Assembly (NCBI RefSeq): GCF_000015865.1
Contig: NC_009012.1
Span: forward strand, 3,341,081 to 3,405,080
Reading direction: 5' to 3'
From: Acetivibrio thermocellus ATCC 27405
GTDB lineage: Bacteria; Bacillota; Clostridia; Acetivibrionales; Acetivibrionaceae
DNA: 64,000 nt
Below, piece by piece: positions 9,092 to 18,564 of this stretch. The translations under genes were made by a program, and so were the position numbers. How positions within the stretch are numbered: position 1 is the stretch's first letter; each line of letters begins with the position of its first letter. A model generated the notes under the pieces. It searched no databases. It was not told the origin of the DNA and was given only the letters and a program-made list of their open reading frames with translations.

Positions 9092-10777
9092 ATGGCAACT
9101 ATAACGTTATATGCCGGAAAAATCAACCAAATACCCGGATTGATAAATGAAGTCAAGAAATCTGTGGTGGATTACAAGTCAGAATTATCCGCATTGAGAA
9201 AGAAAACTTTGAACATCAACAGAAGTGTATGCAATTTGGATGAAGTAATAAGTTCCATACAGGCATCTTCCCAGACTCAGGATAGAAAAATTGATTCACT
9301 TGAGAAATTCTGCAGTGAAAGTGAGAAGTTTATATCGGAAGTAGTACGTATCGATGAAGAAGTTGCTGAGCTTATCAATAAACGGAAAGAAAATTTTTAC
9401 AAAGAATATTATTATTTAAAACCGGAAAGCGAGAAAAGCGGCTGGGAAAAAATCAAGGACGGCTTAAAGTCGGTTGCGGAGTGGTGTAAAGAGAATTGGA
9501 AATCCATTGCCAAGATAGTGGCTGCCGCAGTAGTTATTACCGGGTTAGGGATAGCGGCGGCATTGACAGGAGGGGTATTGGGAGTCATACTGGCAGGAGC
9601 ATTCTGGGGAGCATTGGCCGGAGGATTGATAGGAGGAGCGGTTGGAGGAATAGCCGCGGCGATAAATGGAGGATCGTTTCTGGAAGGATTTGCGGACGGC
9701 GCTTTAAGCGGAGCAATTTCCGGAGCGGTGACAGGAGCGGCATGTGCCGGGCTTGGTGCTTTAGGAGCTCTAGCAGGGAAAAGCATCCAATGTATGAGCA
9801 CAGTGGGAAAAGCGATAAATGTTACGTCAAAGGTTACGGCAGCACTTTCTTTTGGTATGGATGGATTTGACATGCTGGCAATGGGAATATCATTGTTTGA
9901 TCCATCCAATGCATTGGTTGAATTTAACCGGAAGCTGCATTCCAGTGCACTTTACAACGGATTCCAGATTGCTGTAAACGCGCTGGCTGTTTTCAGTGCC
10001 GGGGCGGCATCGACAATGAAGTGCTTTGTTGCAGGTACAATGATATTGACTGTGGCAGGCTTGGTTGCGATAGAGAATATCAAGGCAGGGGACAAGGTAA
10101 TTGCGACGAATCCGGAGACTTTTGAAGTAGCGGAAAAGACGGTGCTTGAGACATATGTGAGAGAAACAACGGAGCTTTTGCATTTGACAATCAATGGAGA
10201 GGTAATCAAGACAACCTTTGAGCATCCGTTTTATGTAAAAGATGTGGGTTTTGTTGAAGCGGGAAAACTGCAAGTAGGAGATAAGTTGGTTGATTCAAGA
10301 GGCAATCTTTTGGTGGTGGAAGAGAAAAAGCTTGAAATAACAGATAAGCCTGTAAAGGTTTACAATTTTAAGGTCGATAATTTTCATACGTATCATGTTG
10401 GCGAAAATAGGGTATTGGTTCATAATGCGAATAAGTATGTTAAGGGAACGCGTAGTACTCAGTTGACGTTTGATGAAGCACTGAAAAAGTTAGACAAGTC
10501 AGGCTTACGACCGGGTCAAACAGAAATTTCAAAGAGTAGGGTTATGGAAATCGTAGAGAATTATGATCCTATGAAAGCACAAAGCAGTGTGTATACTGAT
10601 TCAACGGGTAGATATTTAGTTGAAGGCCATCATACAACTGTCGCAAATACAATGCTAGGAAAAGGATCTGGGGTGAATATGAATATACCTACACAGCAGA
10701 TACCATCTGCTACAAATGTCTATTGGACAAAAAAGTGGTATGAATTTTGGAAAACACAAATAAAAGTAACAAAATAA
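9092..10777 (+). CDS. Hint-scaffold polymorphic toxin with ParB-like tip
   Basis: Starts at ATG with GAGGTG 5 nt upstream. Residues 1-120 are mainly helical (MATITLYAGKINQIPG...), resembling N-termini of type VII-exported toxins. Residues about 125-240 are Gly/Ala-rich and hydrophobic. The Hint domain is residues 311-445 (Cys311, TTFEHPF, terminal His444-Asn445). The tip (446-561) follows the KYVKGTRST linker and contains SRVMEIVENYDP...YLVEGHHTTVANTML, resembling the ParB/sulfiredoxin fold. The catalytic outcome is unknown. The AAGGGAACG junction at 10442-10450 matches the left edge of the mobile units. The immunity gene follows after 12 bp. Confidence 0.82.
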   Translation: MATITLYAGKINQIPGLINEVKKSVVDYKSELSALRKKTLNINRSVCNLDEVISSIQASSQTQDRKIDSLEKFCSESEKFISEVVRIDEEVAELINKRKENFYKEYYYLKPESEKSGWEKIKDGLKSVAEWCKENWKSIAKIVAAAVVITGLGIAAALTGGVLGVILAGAFWGALAGGLIGGAVGGIAAAINGGSFLEGFADGALSGAISGAVTGAACAGLGALGALAGKSIQCMSTVGKAINVTSKVTAALSFGMDGFDMLAMGISLFDPSNALVEFNRKLHSSALYNGFQIAVNALAVFSAGAASTMKCFVAGTMILTVAGLVAIENIKAGDKVIATNPETFEVAEKTVLETYVRETTELLHLTINGEVIKTTFEHPFYVKDVGFVEAGKLQVGDKLVDSRGNLLVVEEKKLEITDKPVKVYNFKVDNFHTYHVGENRVLVHNANKYVKGTRSTQLTFDEALKKLDKSGLRPGQTEISKSRVMEIVENYDPMKAQSSVYTDSTGRYLVEGHHTTVANTMLGKGSGVNMNIPTQQIPSATNVYWTKKWYEFWKTQIKVTK

Positions 10778-10789
10778 GAAGGTGATACT

Positions 10790-11368
10790 TTGGAGAAGTA
10801 CTCTTTATTCGGAGAATTATTGTATTTAGGGTTTGTGTGTGAAAAAGGGAGGTGTAAAAGTTCAGGATTTTGGAAGTTGGGGTATAAGAGAATCCTTCAT
10901 AAACATATTGTCTTACTAAGTAAGTTGATTCAATGTATATTGGTTAGTGAGGTATCCGATAACGATGCTTTAATATTGAAAGAGTTTATTGAGTCAATTC
11001 AGACAGAAAAAGACATTATTAAATATTACCCAATAAATGAAGATACAATGAAGAAATTACAGGATAGTAATTATTCAATTATTACATCAATTGATTCTGA
11101 TAGGTGTAATAATAACATTAATCTACTCATGAATGATATAACAACCGAGATACTAGAATTATTAGATCATAAATTTTTTTTAAACAAGAAAAGGATAGCT
11201 ATGTTAATAAGGGCAATACATAATTTGCCACGCGTATACTTAGGAAAGGGGTTGCACACTTTGTGCAATATAGAGCAGCCTGCTATTGATTATAAAGCTG
11301 CACTTGAATATTCCTTTAATAACATGGATGAAGATACTAGACAGAGGTATAGAAAATACTATCAGTAG
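10790..11368 (+). CDS. Putative immunity protein for the ParB-like toxin
   Basis: I place the start at TTG 10790, with AAGGTGAT a few bases upstream. The 192-residue product is soluble and helical (MEKYSLFGELLYLGF to RYRKYYQ). I do not recognise its family. It has no signal peptide. The immunity role is inferred only from position: it lies 12 bp behind a toxin gene and ahead of a terminator. Its base composition is more AT-rich than the scaffold genes, as often seen for exchanged toxin and immunity cassettes. Confidence 0.6.
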   Translation: MEKYSLFGELLYLGFVCEKGRCKSSGFWKLGYKRILHKHIVLLSKLIQCILVSEVSDNDALILKEFIESIQTEKDIIKYYPINEDTMKKLQDSNYSIITSIDSDRCNNNINLLMNDITTEILELLDHKFFLNKKRIAMLIRAIHNLPRVYLGKGLHTLCNIEQPAIDYKAALEYSFNNMDEDTRQRYRKYYQ

Positions 11369-11440
11369 ACGGTAGAAGATGTTAAAATGGATTATACTCA
11401 TATTACCTTTACCGTTTTAGATTGAAAAGTTTAACTAATA

Positions 11441-11480
11441 CCCGGCAAGCCAATATAACGGCAAGTCGGGTTTTCTTTTT
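11441..11480 (+). terminator. Rho-independent terminator ending toxin-immunity transcript
   Basis: CCCGGC...GCC pairs with GGC...GTCGGG (11441-11470), followed by TTTTCTTTTT. The same structure is at 20981-21020. Confidence 0.8.
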
Positions 11481-11488
11481 ATCCATAC

Positions 11489-11518
11489 TTGACAATATGT
11501 AATACATTGTGATACAAT
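11489..11518 (+). promoter_or_regulatory. Promoter and likely operator of the unit's regulator gene
   Basis: TTGACA at 11489-11494 and TACAAT at 11513-11518 with an 18-bp spacer. The spacer and -10 contain a tandem 10-bp direct repeat, TGTAATACAT / TGTGATACAA (11498-11517), a good candidate for a ribbon-helix-helix operator and autoregulation. Confidence 0.75.
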
Positions 11519-11549
11519 TAAACCAACAAGAAATACAGGAGGTGCAATA

Positions 11550-11939
11550 ATGTCTACAGAAAAGGATAGTATGCTACGGGTAAGGCTTACACAAAGGCAG
11601 TCGGATGAGTTGGATGCTATTATTGGTGAGCTTCAAGCACAAATGCCGGAAGCAAGTGTTACCACATCAAGCATAGCAAGATACGCTCTGGAGAAATATG
11701 TGAGCGACCATATTGCCAAGCGTGATGGAACAAAAATTTTAATTGAAATCAACACCGCAGATGCCACAGAAGAGGACATAAAGAATCTCTACGACCTTAT
11801 TTCTAAGCTGTTTGACGAAACAAAGGAGAATTATTCACCAATGGTTCATTACATGGTTGGAGAGATATTAGAGCCTGTGATGATGAAGATGGTAAGACTT
11901 ATGAAGCTAAATAAGCCGGGGGTGAAGGCGGATGAGTAA
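11550..11939 (+). CDS. Ribbon-helix-helix regulator of truncated unit A
   Basis: A 129-residue protein with AGGAGG before the ATG. The N-terminal DSMLRVRLTQRQSDELDAII and the following helix (TTSSIARYALEKYV) have the beta-alpha-alpha layout of MetJ/Arc repressors. The rest is helical and may oligomerise. Near-identical genes stand at 21090, 28468 and 41350, each under the same promoter with tandem repeats. It is probably the repressor that controls the mobile unit. The next gene overlaps its stop codon. Confidence 0.75.
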   Translation: MSTEKDSMLRVRLTQRQSDELDAIIGELQAQMPEASVTTSSIARYALEKYVSDHIAKRDGTKILIEINTADATEEDIKNLYDLISKLFDETKENYSPMVHYMVGEILEPVMMKMVRLMKLNKPGVKADE

Positions 11940-12069
11940 GAAAAAGTACATTGTCCGCTGTCCTCACTGCAATCATAGAATGTTTGATGCCGATTATGCT
12001 GATGTTGAAATCAAATGTCCGGTGTGCAGAAAGGTTTTTGAAGTAAAGCTGGAGAAAAAGGCGGGGTAA
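11932..12069 (+). CDS. Com-like zinc-ribbon small protein (unit A)
   Basis: A 45-residue protein, MSKKKYIVRCPHCNHRMF..., ending KLEKKAG. Two CxxC pairs (CPHC and CPVC) form a zinc ribbon like that of phage Mu Com, an mRNA-binding translational activator. The ATG overlaps the end of the regulator gene (GATGAGTAA), so the two are translationally coupled. A GTG-initiated 16-codon frame (MNKSGTEPQRERMTHL) follows at 12073. Com-like function is inferred from the fold and size only. Confidence 0.75.
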   Translation: MSKKKYIVRCPHCNHRMFDADYADVEIKCPVCRKVFEVKLEKKAG

Positions 12070-12122
12070 AAAGTGAATAAATCTGGCACAGAGCCACAAA
12101 GGGAGCGAATGACTCACCTATA

Positions 12123-12162
12123 GAGTCTGGCAGATAGTCTTAAAAAACTATTTGTCAGGCTC
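12123..12162 (+). ncRNA. Conserved RNA hairpin before primase gene (unit A copy)
   Basis: A 16-bp stem (GAGTCTGGCAGATAGT with ACTATTTGTCAGGCTC) with several G-U pairs; a C-to-T change against the other copies keeps pairing as U-G. It could be a terminator, attenuator or Com-type target. Confidence 0.55.
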
Positions 12163-12195
12163 TATTTATATTCGGCGAGACAGGAGGTGGGAAGT

Positions 12196-13001
12196 TTGAA
12201 ATTGACAATGATGGACGCAGCATTAAAATATGCAGAAGCCAATATCCCAGTCATACCATTGCCCTGGATTTGTGAGGATGGCTTCTCTCCTGCAAGGCAG
12301 GGAAAAATTGCGACAGCAGGGAAAAGCGTCCGTTATATACAGGCTGGTACAATGATTCCACTACTGATATTGAGCAAATAAAGAAATGGTGGAGAAAAAC
12401 AACCAATGCCAATATAGGCATTCCTACAGGCGAAAAGTCCGGTTGGCTGGTGCTTGATGTGGACGATGGTGGTGATGAAACTCTATCGGCTCTTGAATCA
12501 ACACATGGAAAGCTTCCGGATACGGTTACTGCTGTTACCGGCAGAGGAGGTCGGCACTATGTCTTTAAATACCCTAGAGGCCGAAGTATTCCAAATAAGA
12601 CCAAGTTTGCACCGGGTCTTGATAACCATTCAACAGGTGGACTGATTGTCGTAGCTCCAAGCATTCATGTAAGCGATAATCAGTACCAATGGTTGAAAGG
12701 ACATTCTTCCTTTGACAAAACCCCGGCAGAAGCTCCGGAGTGGCTGTTAAAGCTTATGGGAAGGGAGGAAACATTGCTTACACCCTTTGAAGGTAGCAGT
12801 ATTGTAGCAGGGATTAAGGAAGGCAGCCGAAACAGCACCCTGACAAGCCTTGCAGGAACCATGAGGGTAAGAGGAATGACAGAAGAGAGCATCTATGCAG
12901 CATTGCTTGCTGAAAACAACGCAAGGTGCAATCCTCCGCTTGATGAAGCGGAAGTTAAGAAAATATATAGTTTAGGTTTTCAAAGAGTTAGTAGCTTGTA
13001 A
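12196..13001 (+). pseudogene. Truncated, frameshifted prim-pol primase (unit A)
   Basis: Homologous to the first third of the intact gene at 21736. A 1-nt loss near 12284 shifts the frame inside the Cys-rich segment; the frame resumes from about 12440 (PTGEKSGWLVLDVDDGGDETLSAL). It stops after the PriCT region, where DEAEVKK is followed by the foreign tail IYSLGFQRVSSL. The SF3 helicase half is missing. The same scar ends the copies at 18564 and 29914, so the deletion happened once and was then duplicated. Confidence 0.9.
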
Positions 13002-13260
13002 AGAATTAATATATACGATATACGCACAAAGCCGCTTGATTTTTGCAAAGGAGCTTTGTACAGTCATAAAGTATTTACATATTGCCTGAACAATTCAGCT
13101 TTCAGGAGATAAGGAATATACATGTTGGATTTTTCTGGCTGTGGGTTATTGCAGCGGTGTCTGCAGTATTAATCACGTCAATAGTTGTTGCTATGATTAT
13201 AATATAAGAAAAAGGAGAAAAGAAGAGAAGGAAAACGAGCTGGCGGCGGCTTGATTTGTA
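13002..13260 (+). other. Scar: IS630 end plus decayed membrane-protein tail
   Basis: Bases 13002-13100 match the IS630 remnant near 8190-8290. Bases 13101-13250 match the 3' part of the 8602 gene (encoding HVGFFWLW...) with small deletions that break the frame. No functional gene is seen. Confidence 0.7.
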
Positions 13261-13301
13261 AAATAGGTACGTTCTACTTGCTTTTTCAGAATAGAAATAA
13301 T

Positions 13302-13346
13302 ATAATAATGCCAGGAAAAGGCAGAAAAGTTTCCTGGCATTATTAT
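13302..13346. terminator. Inverted repeat upstream of scaffold copy 3
   Basis: Same perfect 17-nt arms and 11-nt loop as at 8997-9041, 51 bp before the ATG at 13397. Confidence 0.6.
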
Positions 13347-13396
13347 AAGGCAACCACGGATTGCAAGCATTGGGATGATAATTTTGAGGTGATAAA

Positions 13397-15238
13397 ATGG
13401 CAACTCTAACGTTATATGCCGGAAAAATCAACCAAATGCCCGGATTGATAAATGAAGTCAAGAAATCTGTGGTGGATTACAAGTCAGAATTATCCGCATT
13501 GAGAAAGAAAACTTTGAACATCAACAGAAGTGTATGCAATTTGGATGAAGTAATAAGTTCCATACAGGCATCTTCCCAGACTCAGGATAGAAAAATTGAT
13601 TCACTTGAGAAATTCTGCAGTGAAAGTGAGAAGTTTATATCGGAAGTAATACGTATCGATGAAGAAGTGGCTGAGCTTATCAATAAACGGAAAGAAAATT
13701 TTTACAAAGAATATTATTATTTAAAACCGGAAAGCGAGAAAAGCGGCTGGGAAAAAATCAAGGACGGCTTAAAGTCGGTTGCGGAGTGGTGTAAAGAGAA
13801 TTGGAAATCCATTGCCAAGATAGTGGCTGCCGCAGTAGTTATTACCGGGTTAGGGATAGCGGCGGCATTGACAGGAGGGGTATTGGGAGTCATACTGGCA
13901 GGAGCATTCTGGGGAGCATTGGCCGGAGGATTGATAGGAGGAGCGGTTGGAGGAATAGCCGCGGCGATAAATGGAGGTTCGTTTCTGGAAGGATTTGCGG
14001 ACGGAGCATTGAGCGGAGCGATTTCCGGAGCGGTAACAGGAGCGGCATGTGCCGGGCTTGGTGCTTTAGGAGCTCTAGCAGGGAAAAGCATCCAATGTAT
14101 GAGCACAGTGGGAAAAGCGATAAATGTTACATCAAAGGTTACGGCAGCACTTTCTTTTGGTATGGATGGATTTGACATGCTGGCAATGGGAATATCATTG
14201 TTTGATCCATCCAATGCATTGGTTGAATTTAACCGGAAGCTGCATTCCAATGCACTTTACAATGGATTCCAGATTGCAGTAAACGCGCTGGCTGTGTTTA
14301 CTGCCGGAGCGGCATCCACAATGAAGTGCTTCGTTGCAGGCACGCTGATATTGACTTCGGCAGGCTTGGTTGCGATAGAAAATATCAAGGCAGGAGACAA
14401 GGTAATTGCGACGAATCCTGAAACTTTTGAAGTAGCGGAAAAGACGGTGCTTGAGACATATGTGAGAGAGACAACGGAGCTTTTGCATTTGAGAATCGGA
14501 GGCGAAGTAATCAAAACAACCGTCGACCATCCATTTTATGTTAAAGATGTAGGTTTTGTTGAAGCGGTGAATCTGCAAGTCGGAGACAAATTGGTTGATT
14601 CAAGAGGCAACGTTTTGGTAGTGGAAGAGAAAAAGCTCGAAATAACTGGTGAACCTGTGAAAGTTTACAACTTTAAAGTTGATGACTTTCATACTTATCA
14701 TGTTGGGAATAAAGGGATATTGGTACATAATGCGAATTATAATCCTAAAACTACCTTTGAAAATCTGGATCTGGAAACCGCCAGTAACAAGCAAAAGGGT
14801 AATTATGGAGAATATCGTGCGAACGATAATTTAATTAACAATCAAAGTCTGAAAGAAGAAAGATATAATTTAAAACGAAAGGGGAGAAGTGCACCGACAT
14901 CTCCGGATGATAAAATTGTAAAGGGGATAGATGGAATATATGTAAACGAGGATCCAAACTCAAATATTAAATATGTAATTAATGAGTCAAAGTTTAATAG
15001 TGCACAATTGGGGAAAACGAAAAAAGGCATAAAACAAATGTCGGATGAGTGGCTCCTTGAGAAACAAGGTAAAAGAATTTTAAAAGCAGTTAATGGCGAT
15101 AGAAAGCTGCAAAAAGACATATTGCAAGCGTTAGATGATGGTCAAATAGAAAAAGTTTTATCACGAGTTGGCAAAGATGGAAAAGTGATAACATATAGAC
15201 TGGGCAGCAATGGTGAAATAATCGGACTTTGGCCATAA
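13397..15238 (+). CDS. Hint-scaffold polymorphic toxin with PoNe-type DNase tip
   Basis: Full-length 613 residues with GAGGTG before the ATG. The N-terminal helical region, hydrophobic Gly/Ala region and Hint domain (Cys311 to Asn445) match the other copies. The Hint domain differs at several residues (LRIGGEVIKTTVDHPFYV), so this scaffold has a separate history. The tip (446-613) has GNYGEY, GIDGIY and VINESKF, the PD-(D/E)XK pattern, and ends GLWP. It joins the scaffold as NANYNPKTTF with no KGT linker. The PoNi gene 26 bp downstream identifies it as a PoNe DNase. The Hint domain should autoprocess to release the tip. Confidence 0.87.
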   Translation: MATLTLYAGKINQMPGLINEVKKSVVDYKSELSALRKKTLNINRSVCNLDEVISSIQASSQTQDRKIDSLEKFCSESEKFISEVIRIDEEVAELINKRKENFYKEYYYLKPESEKSGWEKIKDGLKSVAEWCKENWKSIAKIVAAAVVITGLGIAAALTGGVLGVILAGAFWGALAGGLIGGAVGGIAAAINGGSFLEGFADGALSGAISGAVTGAACAGLGALGALAGKSIQCMSTVGKAINVTSKVTAALSFGMDGFDMLAMGISLFDPSNALVEFNRKLHSNALYNGFQIAVNALAVFTAGAASTMKCFVAGTLILTSAGLVAIENIKAGDKVIATNPETFEVAEKTVLETYVRETTELLHLRIGGEVIKTTVDHPFYVKDVGFVEAVNLQVGDKLVDSRGNVLVVEEKKLEITGEPVKVYNFKVDDFHTYHVGNKGILVHNANYNPKTTFENLDLETASNKQKGNYGEYRANDNLINNQSLKEERYNLKRKGRSAPTSPDDKIVKGIDGIYVNEDPNSNIKYVINESKFNSAQLGKTKKGIKQMSDEWLLEKQGKRILKAVNGDRKLQKDILQALDDGQIEKVLSRVGKDGKVITYRLGSNGEIIGLWP

Positions 15239-15264
15239 ATAATGAATGAAAAGGAGATGAGGAT

Positions 15265-16503
15265 ATGAGAGATCCGTTATGCAGTGAAAGTTATTTGTTA
15301 GAAACAATAGAATTTGACAAGGAAGAAATTTGTGAAAGAAAAAAAAAGATTATTGTGCTGAAAGATGATATGGAAAAGGGCATACAAAGATATCCAAAAG
15401 ACAATCAAAGCATAATTTATGCTACATATAGAGGAATGTTTATGTATAATACAGAAATACTTATAGCTAAATACTCTTTAGGTAGTCATCCGGATGAAAT
15501 GATTGAAGATTATTTAAACGGTATAGAGTATTTGGAAAATGTCGGTGAAGAAAAAGTATGGTATATTGATCTTTTGTGGATGCTATCGTTAGGTATACTT
15601 TTAGAGGTAGACAAACAAGATTTAAAAAGGCTTGCTTGTGTGATAGAGAAGCAAAAAAAAGAAGACGCACTGATGGATTTTCTTTTAAAGGCTTGTGATA
15701 TAGGATGGAATCATAATACAAGTGAATATGAGAGAAAAAATCCATATGCAAAGACGGCTGAAATTATACAAATGGCATTGCATGATAAAGACAGGGAAAA
15801 AGCTTCGAAAAGGCTACAACAATATATAGAGAAAGAGTGGGTTAAGGGACATAATGATCTGGACTTCAAAAATGCGCATAAAGAACCCGGCTACGTTGGC
15901 TTGTGGAGTTTTGAGGCTGCAGCATTGGCAAAGATACTGGGATTGGACGACAGCGCACTGAAAGATAACAACCATTACCCTTATGATTTGGCGCATTATA
16001 AAAATGGAATGAGTTTTGATTTAAGCTGGTATGGTGTGCCAGTTGAAGAGGAAGCCAAGGAAGAAGAGGCAATAGTGTATGGAATACCGAACAAACCTGA
16101 GTTGGAGCAAATAATACCTGCAAAATTCCACAGTTTTGTGAATGAAGTGATAGGAGACTACAATACATTGACTGATGAAGAGTTTTGGAAGAAGTATAAT
16201 TTGAGAGAAATCTGGTTTGATGTTAAGGAGTACGAGGAAGATAATAAAGCCAAAAATATGTTGGGAACGATTATAGTATTTTTGCTTGTAGAGAAGGAGT
16301 ATATTTTGCAGTTGGATTATAAGGAAGATTTGGTAGATTACATAGAAGATATAGATAATTATTGGGGTAAAGAGGAAGTAAAGTTGATAAGCTTTGAAGT
16401 GGACAATGACCAGCAGTATTATGCATACGTACCGAAAACCGCAGCAATAGATTCGTTGTATGAGGTGAAATTGACAGAAGTGGAGAAGATAGAGGAAGTT
16501 TAG
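15265..16503 (+). CDS. PoNi-type immunity protein (DUF1910/DUF1911)
   Basis: A 412-residue homologue of the genes at 1736 and 32181, starting at ATG after AAGGAGATGAG. DUF1910 signatures are RYPKDNQSIIY and AKYSLGSHPDEM; DUF1911 signatures are YVGLWSFEAAALAKILGLDDSALKD and YPYDLAHY. The C-terminal extension (PELEQIIPAKFHSF onward) is present. It pairs with the PoNe toxin directly upstream. It lies in the cytoplasm, with no signal or membrane segments. Confidence 0.88.
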   Translation: MRDPLCSESYLLETIEFDKEEICERKKKIIVLKDDMEKGIQRYPKDNQSIIYATYRGMFMYNTEILIAKYSLGSHPDEMIEDYLNGIEYLENVGEEKVWYIDLLWMLSLGILLEVDKQDLKRLACVIEKQKKEDALMDFLLKACDIGWNHNTSEYERKNPYAKTAEIIQMALHDKDREKASKRLQQYIEKEWVKGHNDLDFKNAHKEPGYVGLWSFEAAALAKILGLDDSALKDNNHYPYDLAHYKNGMSFDLSWYGVPVEEEAKEEEAIVYGIPNKPELEQIIPAKFHSFVNEVIGDYNTLTDEEFWKKYNLREIWFDVKEYEEDNKAKNMLGTIIVFLLVEKEYILQLDYKEDLVDYIEDIDNYWGKEEVKLISFEVDNDQQYYAYVPKTAAIDSLYEVKLTEVEKIEEV

Positions 16504-16599
16504 TCTTATAGTGAAGGATTGAGATTATTAAAATGAGGATGGATTTTGATATTATTTCAGTGAACGATGTAAAAAACGTTAATTGAATTTTATATAATG

Positions 16600-16630
16600 C
16601 GGGCGGTAATGGTAATTCTGCCCGTTTTAA
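16600..16630 (+). terminator. Terminator after PoNi gene
   Basis: CGGGCGG at 16600-16606 pairs with CTGCCCG at 16618-16624 (one G-U), followed by TTTTAATTT. Confidence 0.7.
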
Positions 16631-16711
16631 TTTAAACTGATTTATTGAAGATTTCTGAATTACGGAAATAACTGTGCTTGTGTCCTATAAAAAGACGGGT
16701 AATTTAATTTG

Positions 16712-17351
16712 TGATGTTTTGTATAAAAGATATAGGTTTCGTTAAAGAGATGAAGCTGCAACCAGGAAACAGGTTGGTTGATTCGGTAAAGATATTTTTG
16801 GTAATTAAGAAAAAAGCCTGAGATAACGGATGAACCTGTGAAGGTTTACAACTTTCTAAAACCACCTTTGAAAATTTGGATTTGGAAACTGCCAGTAACA
16901 AGCAAAAGGGTAATTACAGAAAATATCGTGCGAATGATAATTTTATTAATAAATAATCAAAATGTGAAAGACAAAGGATATGATTTAAAAGGGGGGAATG
17001 AGTGCTATGGCATCTCCGAATGATGAAATTGTAAAAGGAATAGATGGAATATATTCAAACAAGAATCCAAACTCAAATATTAAATATGTAATTAACGAAT
17101 CAAGATTTAATGCTTCCCAATTATGTAAAACGAAGAAAGGCATAAAACAAATGTCGGATGAGTGGCTTCGTGAGAAACAAGGTAGAAGAATTTTGAAAGC
17201 AGTTAATGGTGATAGAAAACTCCAAAAGGACATAATACAAGCGTTAAAGAAAGGTAAGGTAGAGAAAGTTTTATCACGAGTTGGCAAGGATGGAAAAGTA
17301 ACGACGTATAGGCTGAACAGCAATGGTGAAATAATTGGATTTTGGCCATAA
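16712..17351 (+). pseudogene. Decayed Hint end plus PoNe tip (orphan cassette)
   Basis: From 16712 the sequence matches the 3' third of the Hint domain (KDIGFVKEMKLQPG, EITDEPVKVYNF). A deletion then removes the splice-site end, and the match continues with the PoNe tip (TTFENLDLETASNKQKGNY) through several frameshifts. The last 117 residues are open from 16998 (ASPNDEIVKGIDGIY, YVINESRF, KQMSDEWL, GFWP). No scaffold 5' part is present, so this is a displaced and dying toxin cassette, closely related to the tip at 13397. Confidence 0.85.
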
Positions 17352-17377
17352 ATAACAAATGAAAAGGAGATGATGGT

Positions 17378-18090
17378 ATGAGGGATCCGTTATGCAGTGA
17401 AAGTTATTTATTAGAAACAATAGAATTTGACAAGGAAGCAATTGATGAAAATAAAAAAGACATTGTTGAATTAAAAGATGATATGGAAAAGGGCATACAA
17501 AGATATCCAAGAGATAATCAAAGCATAATTTATGCTACGTTTTTGCATATGTTTATGTATAACACGGAAACGCTTATAGCCAAATACTCTTTAGGTAGTC
17601 ATCCGGATGAAATGATTGAAGATTATTTAAACGGTATAGAGTATTTGGAAAATGTCGGTGAAGAAAAAGTATGGTATATTGACCTTTTGTGGATGCTATC
17701 GTTAGGTATACTTTTAGAAGTAGATAAACAAGATTTAAAAAGGCTTGCTTGTGTGATAGAGAAGCAAAAAAAAAGAAGACGCACTGATGGATTTTCTTTT
17801 AAAGGCTTGTGATATAGGATGGAATCATAATACAAGTGAATATGAGAGAAAAAATCCATATGCAAAGACGGCTGAAATTATACAAATGGCATTGCATGAT
17901 AAAAACAGGGAAAAAGCTTCGAAAAGGCTACAACAATATATAGAGAAAGAGTGGATTAAGGGACATAATGATCTGGACTTCAAAAATGCGCATAAAGAAC
18001 CCGGCTACGTTGGCTTGTGGAGTTTTGAGGCTGCAGCATTGGCAAAGATACTGGGATTGGACGACAGCGCACTGAAAGATAACAACCATT
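17378..18090 (+). pseudogene. PoNi gene, frameshifted and fused to primase fragment
   Basis: Starts like the PoNi at 15265 (MRDPLCSESYLLETIEF) with a good ribosome site. An A run of nine instead of eight near 17766-17774 shifts the frame. After LGLDDSALKDNNHY the PoNi sequence stops at about 18090 and continues as primase sequence (TAVTGRGG...). The joint has a short shared TTAC. The C-terminal third is lost. Confidence 0.9.
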
Positions 18091-18564
18091 ACTGCTGTTA
18101 CCGGCAGAGGAGGTCGGCACTATGTCTTTAAATACCCTAGAGGCCGGAGTATTCCAAATAAGACCAAGTTTGCACCGGGTTTTGATAACCATTCAACAGG
18201 TGGACTGATTGTCGTAGCTCCAAGCATTCATGTAAGCGATAATCAGTACCAATGGTTGAAAGGACATTCTTCCTTTGACAAAACCCTGGCAGAAGCTCCG
18301 GAGTGGCTGTTAAAGCTCATGGAAAGGGAGGAAGTATTGCTTACACCCTTTGAAGGTAGAAGTATTGTAGCAGGGATTAAGGAAGGCAGCCGAAACAGCA
18401 CCCTGACAAGCCTTGCAGGAACCATGAGAGCAAGAGGAATGACGGAGGAAGGCATCTATACGGCATTACTTGCAGAAAACAACGCAAGGTGCAATCCTCC
18501 GCTTGATGAAGCGGAAATTAAGAAAATATATAGTTTAGGTTTTCAAAGAGTTAGTAGCTTGTAA
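18091..18564 (+). pseudogene. Internal primase fragment
   Basis: Matches codons about 105-255 of the primase gene, with no start of its own, and ends in the same scar tail (KKIYSLGFQRVSSL) as 13001 and 29914. It is nearly identical to 29455-29914, so this block and the downstream scaffold were copied together. Confidence 0.9.

Noticed and set aside
9092..10777. True splicing intein
   Set aside because: The residue after His-Asn is Ala or Val, not Cys/Ser/Thr, there is no homing endonuclease, and the domain sits before a variable toxin tip; a cleaving bacterial intein-like domain fits better.
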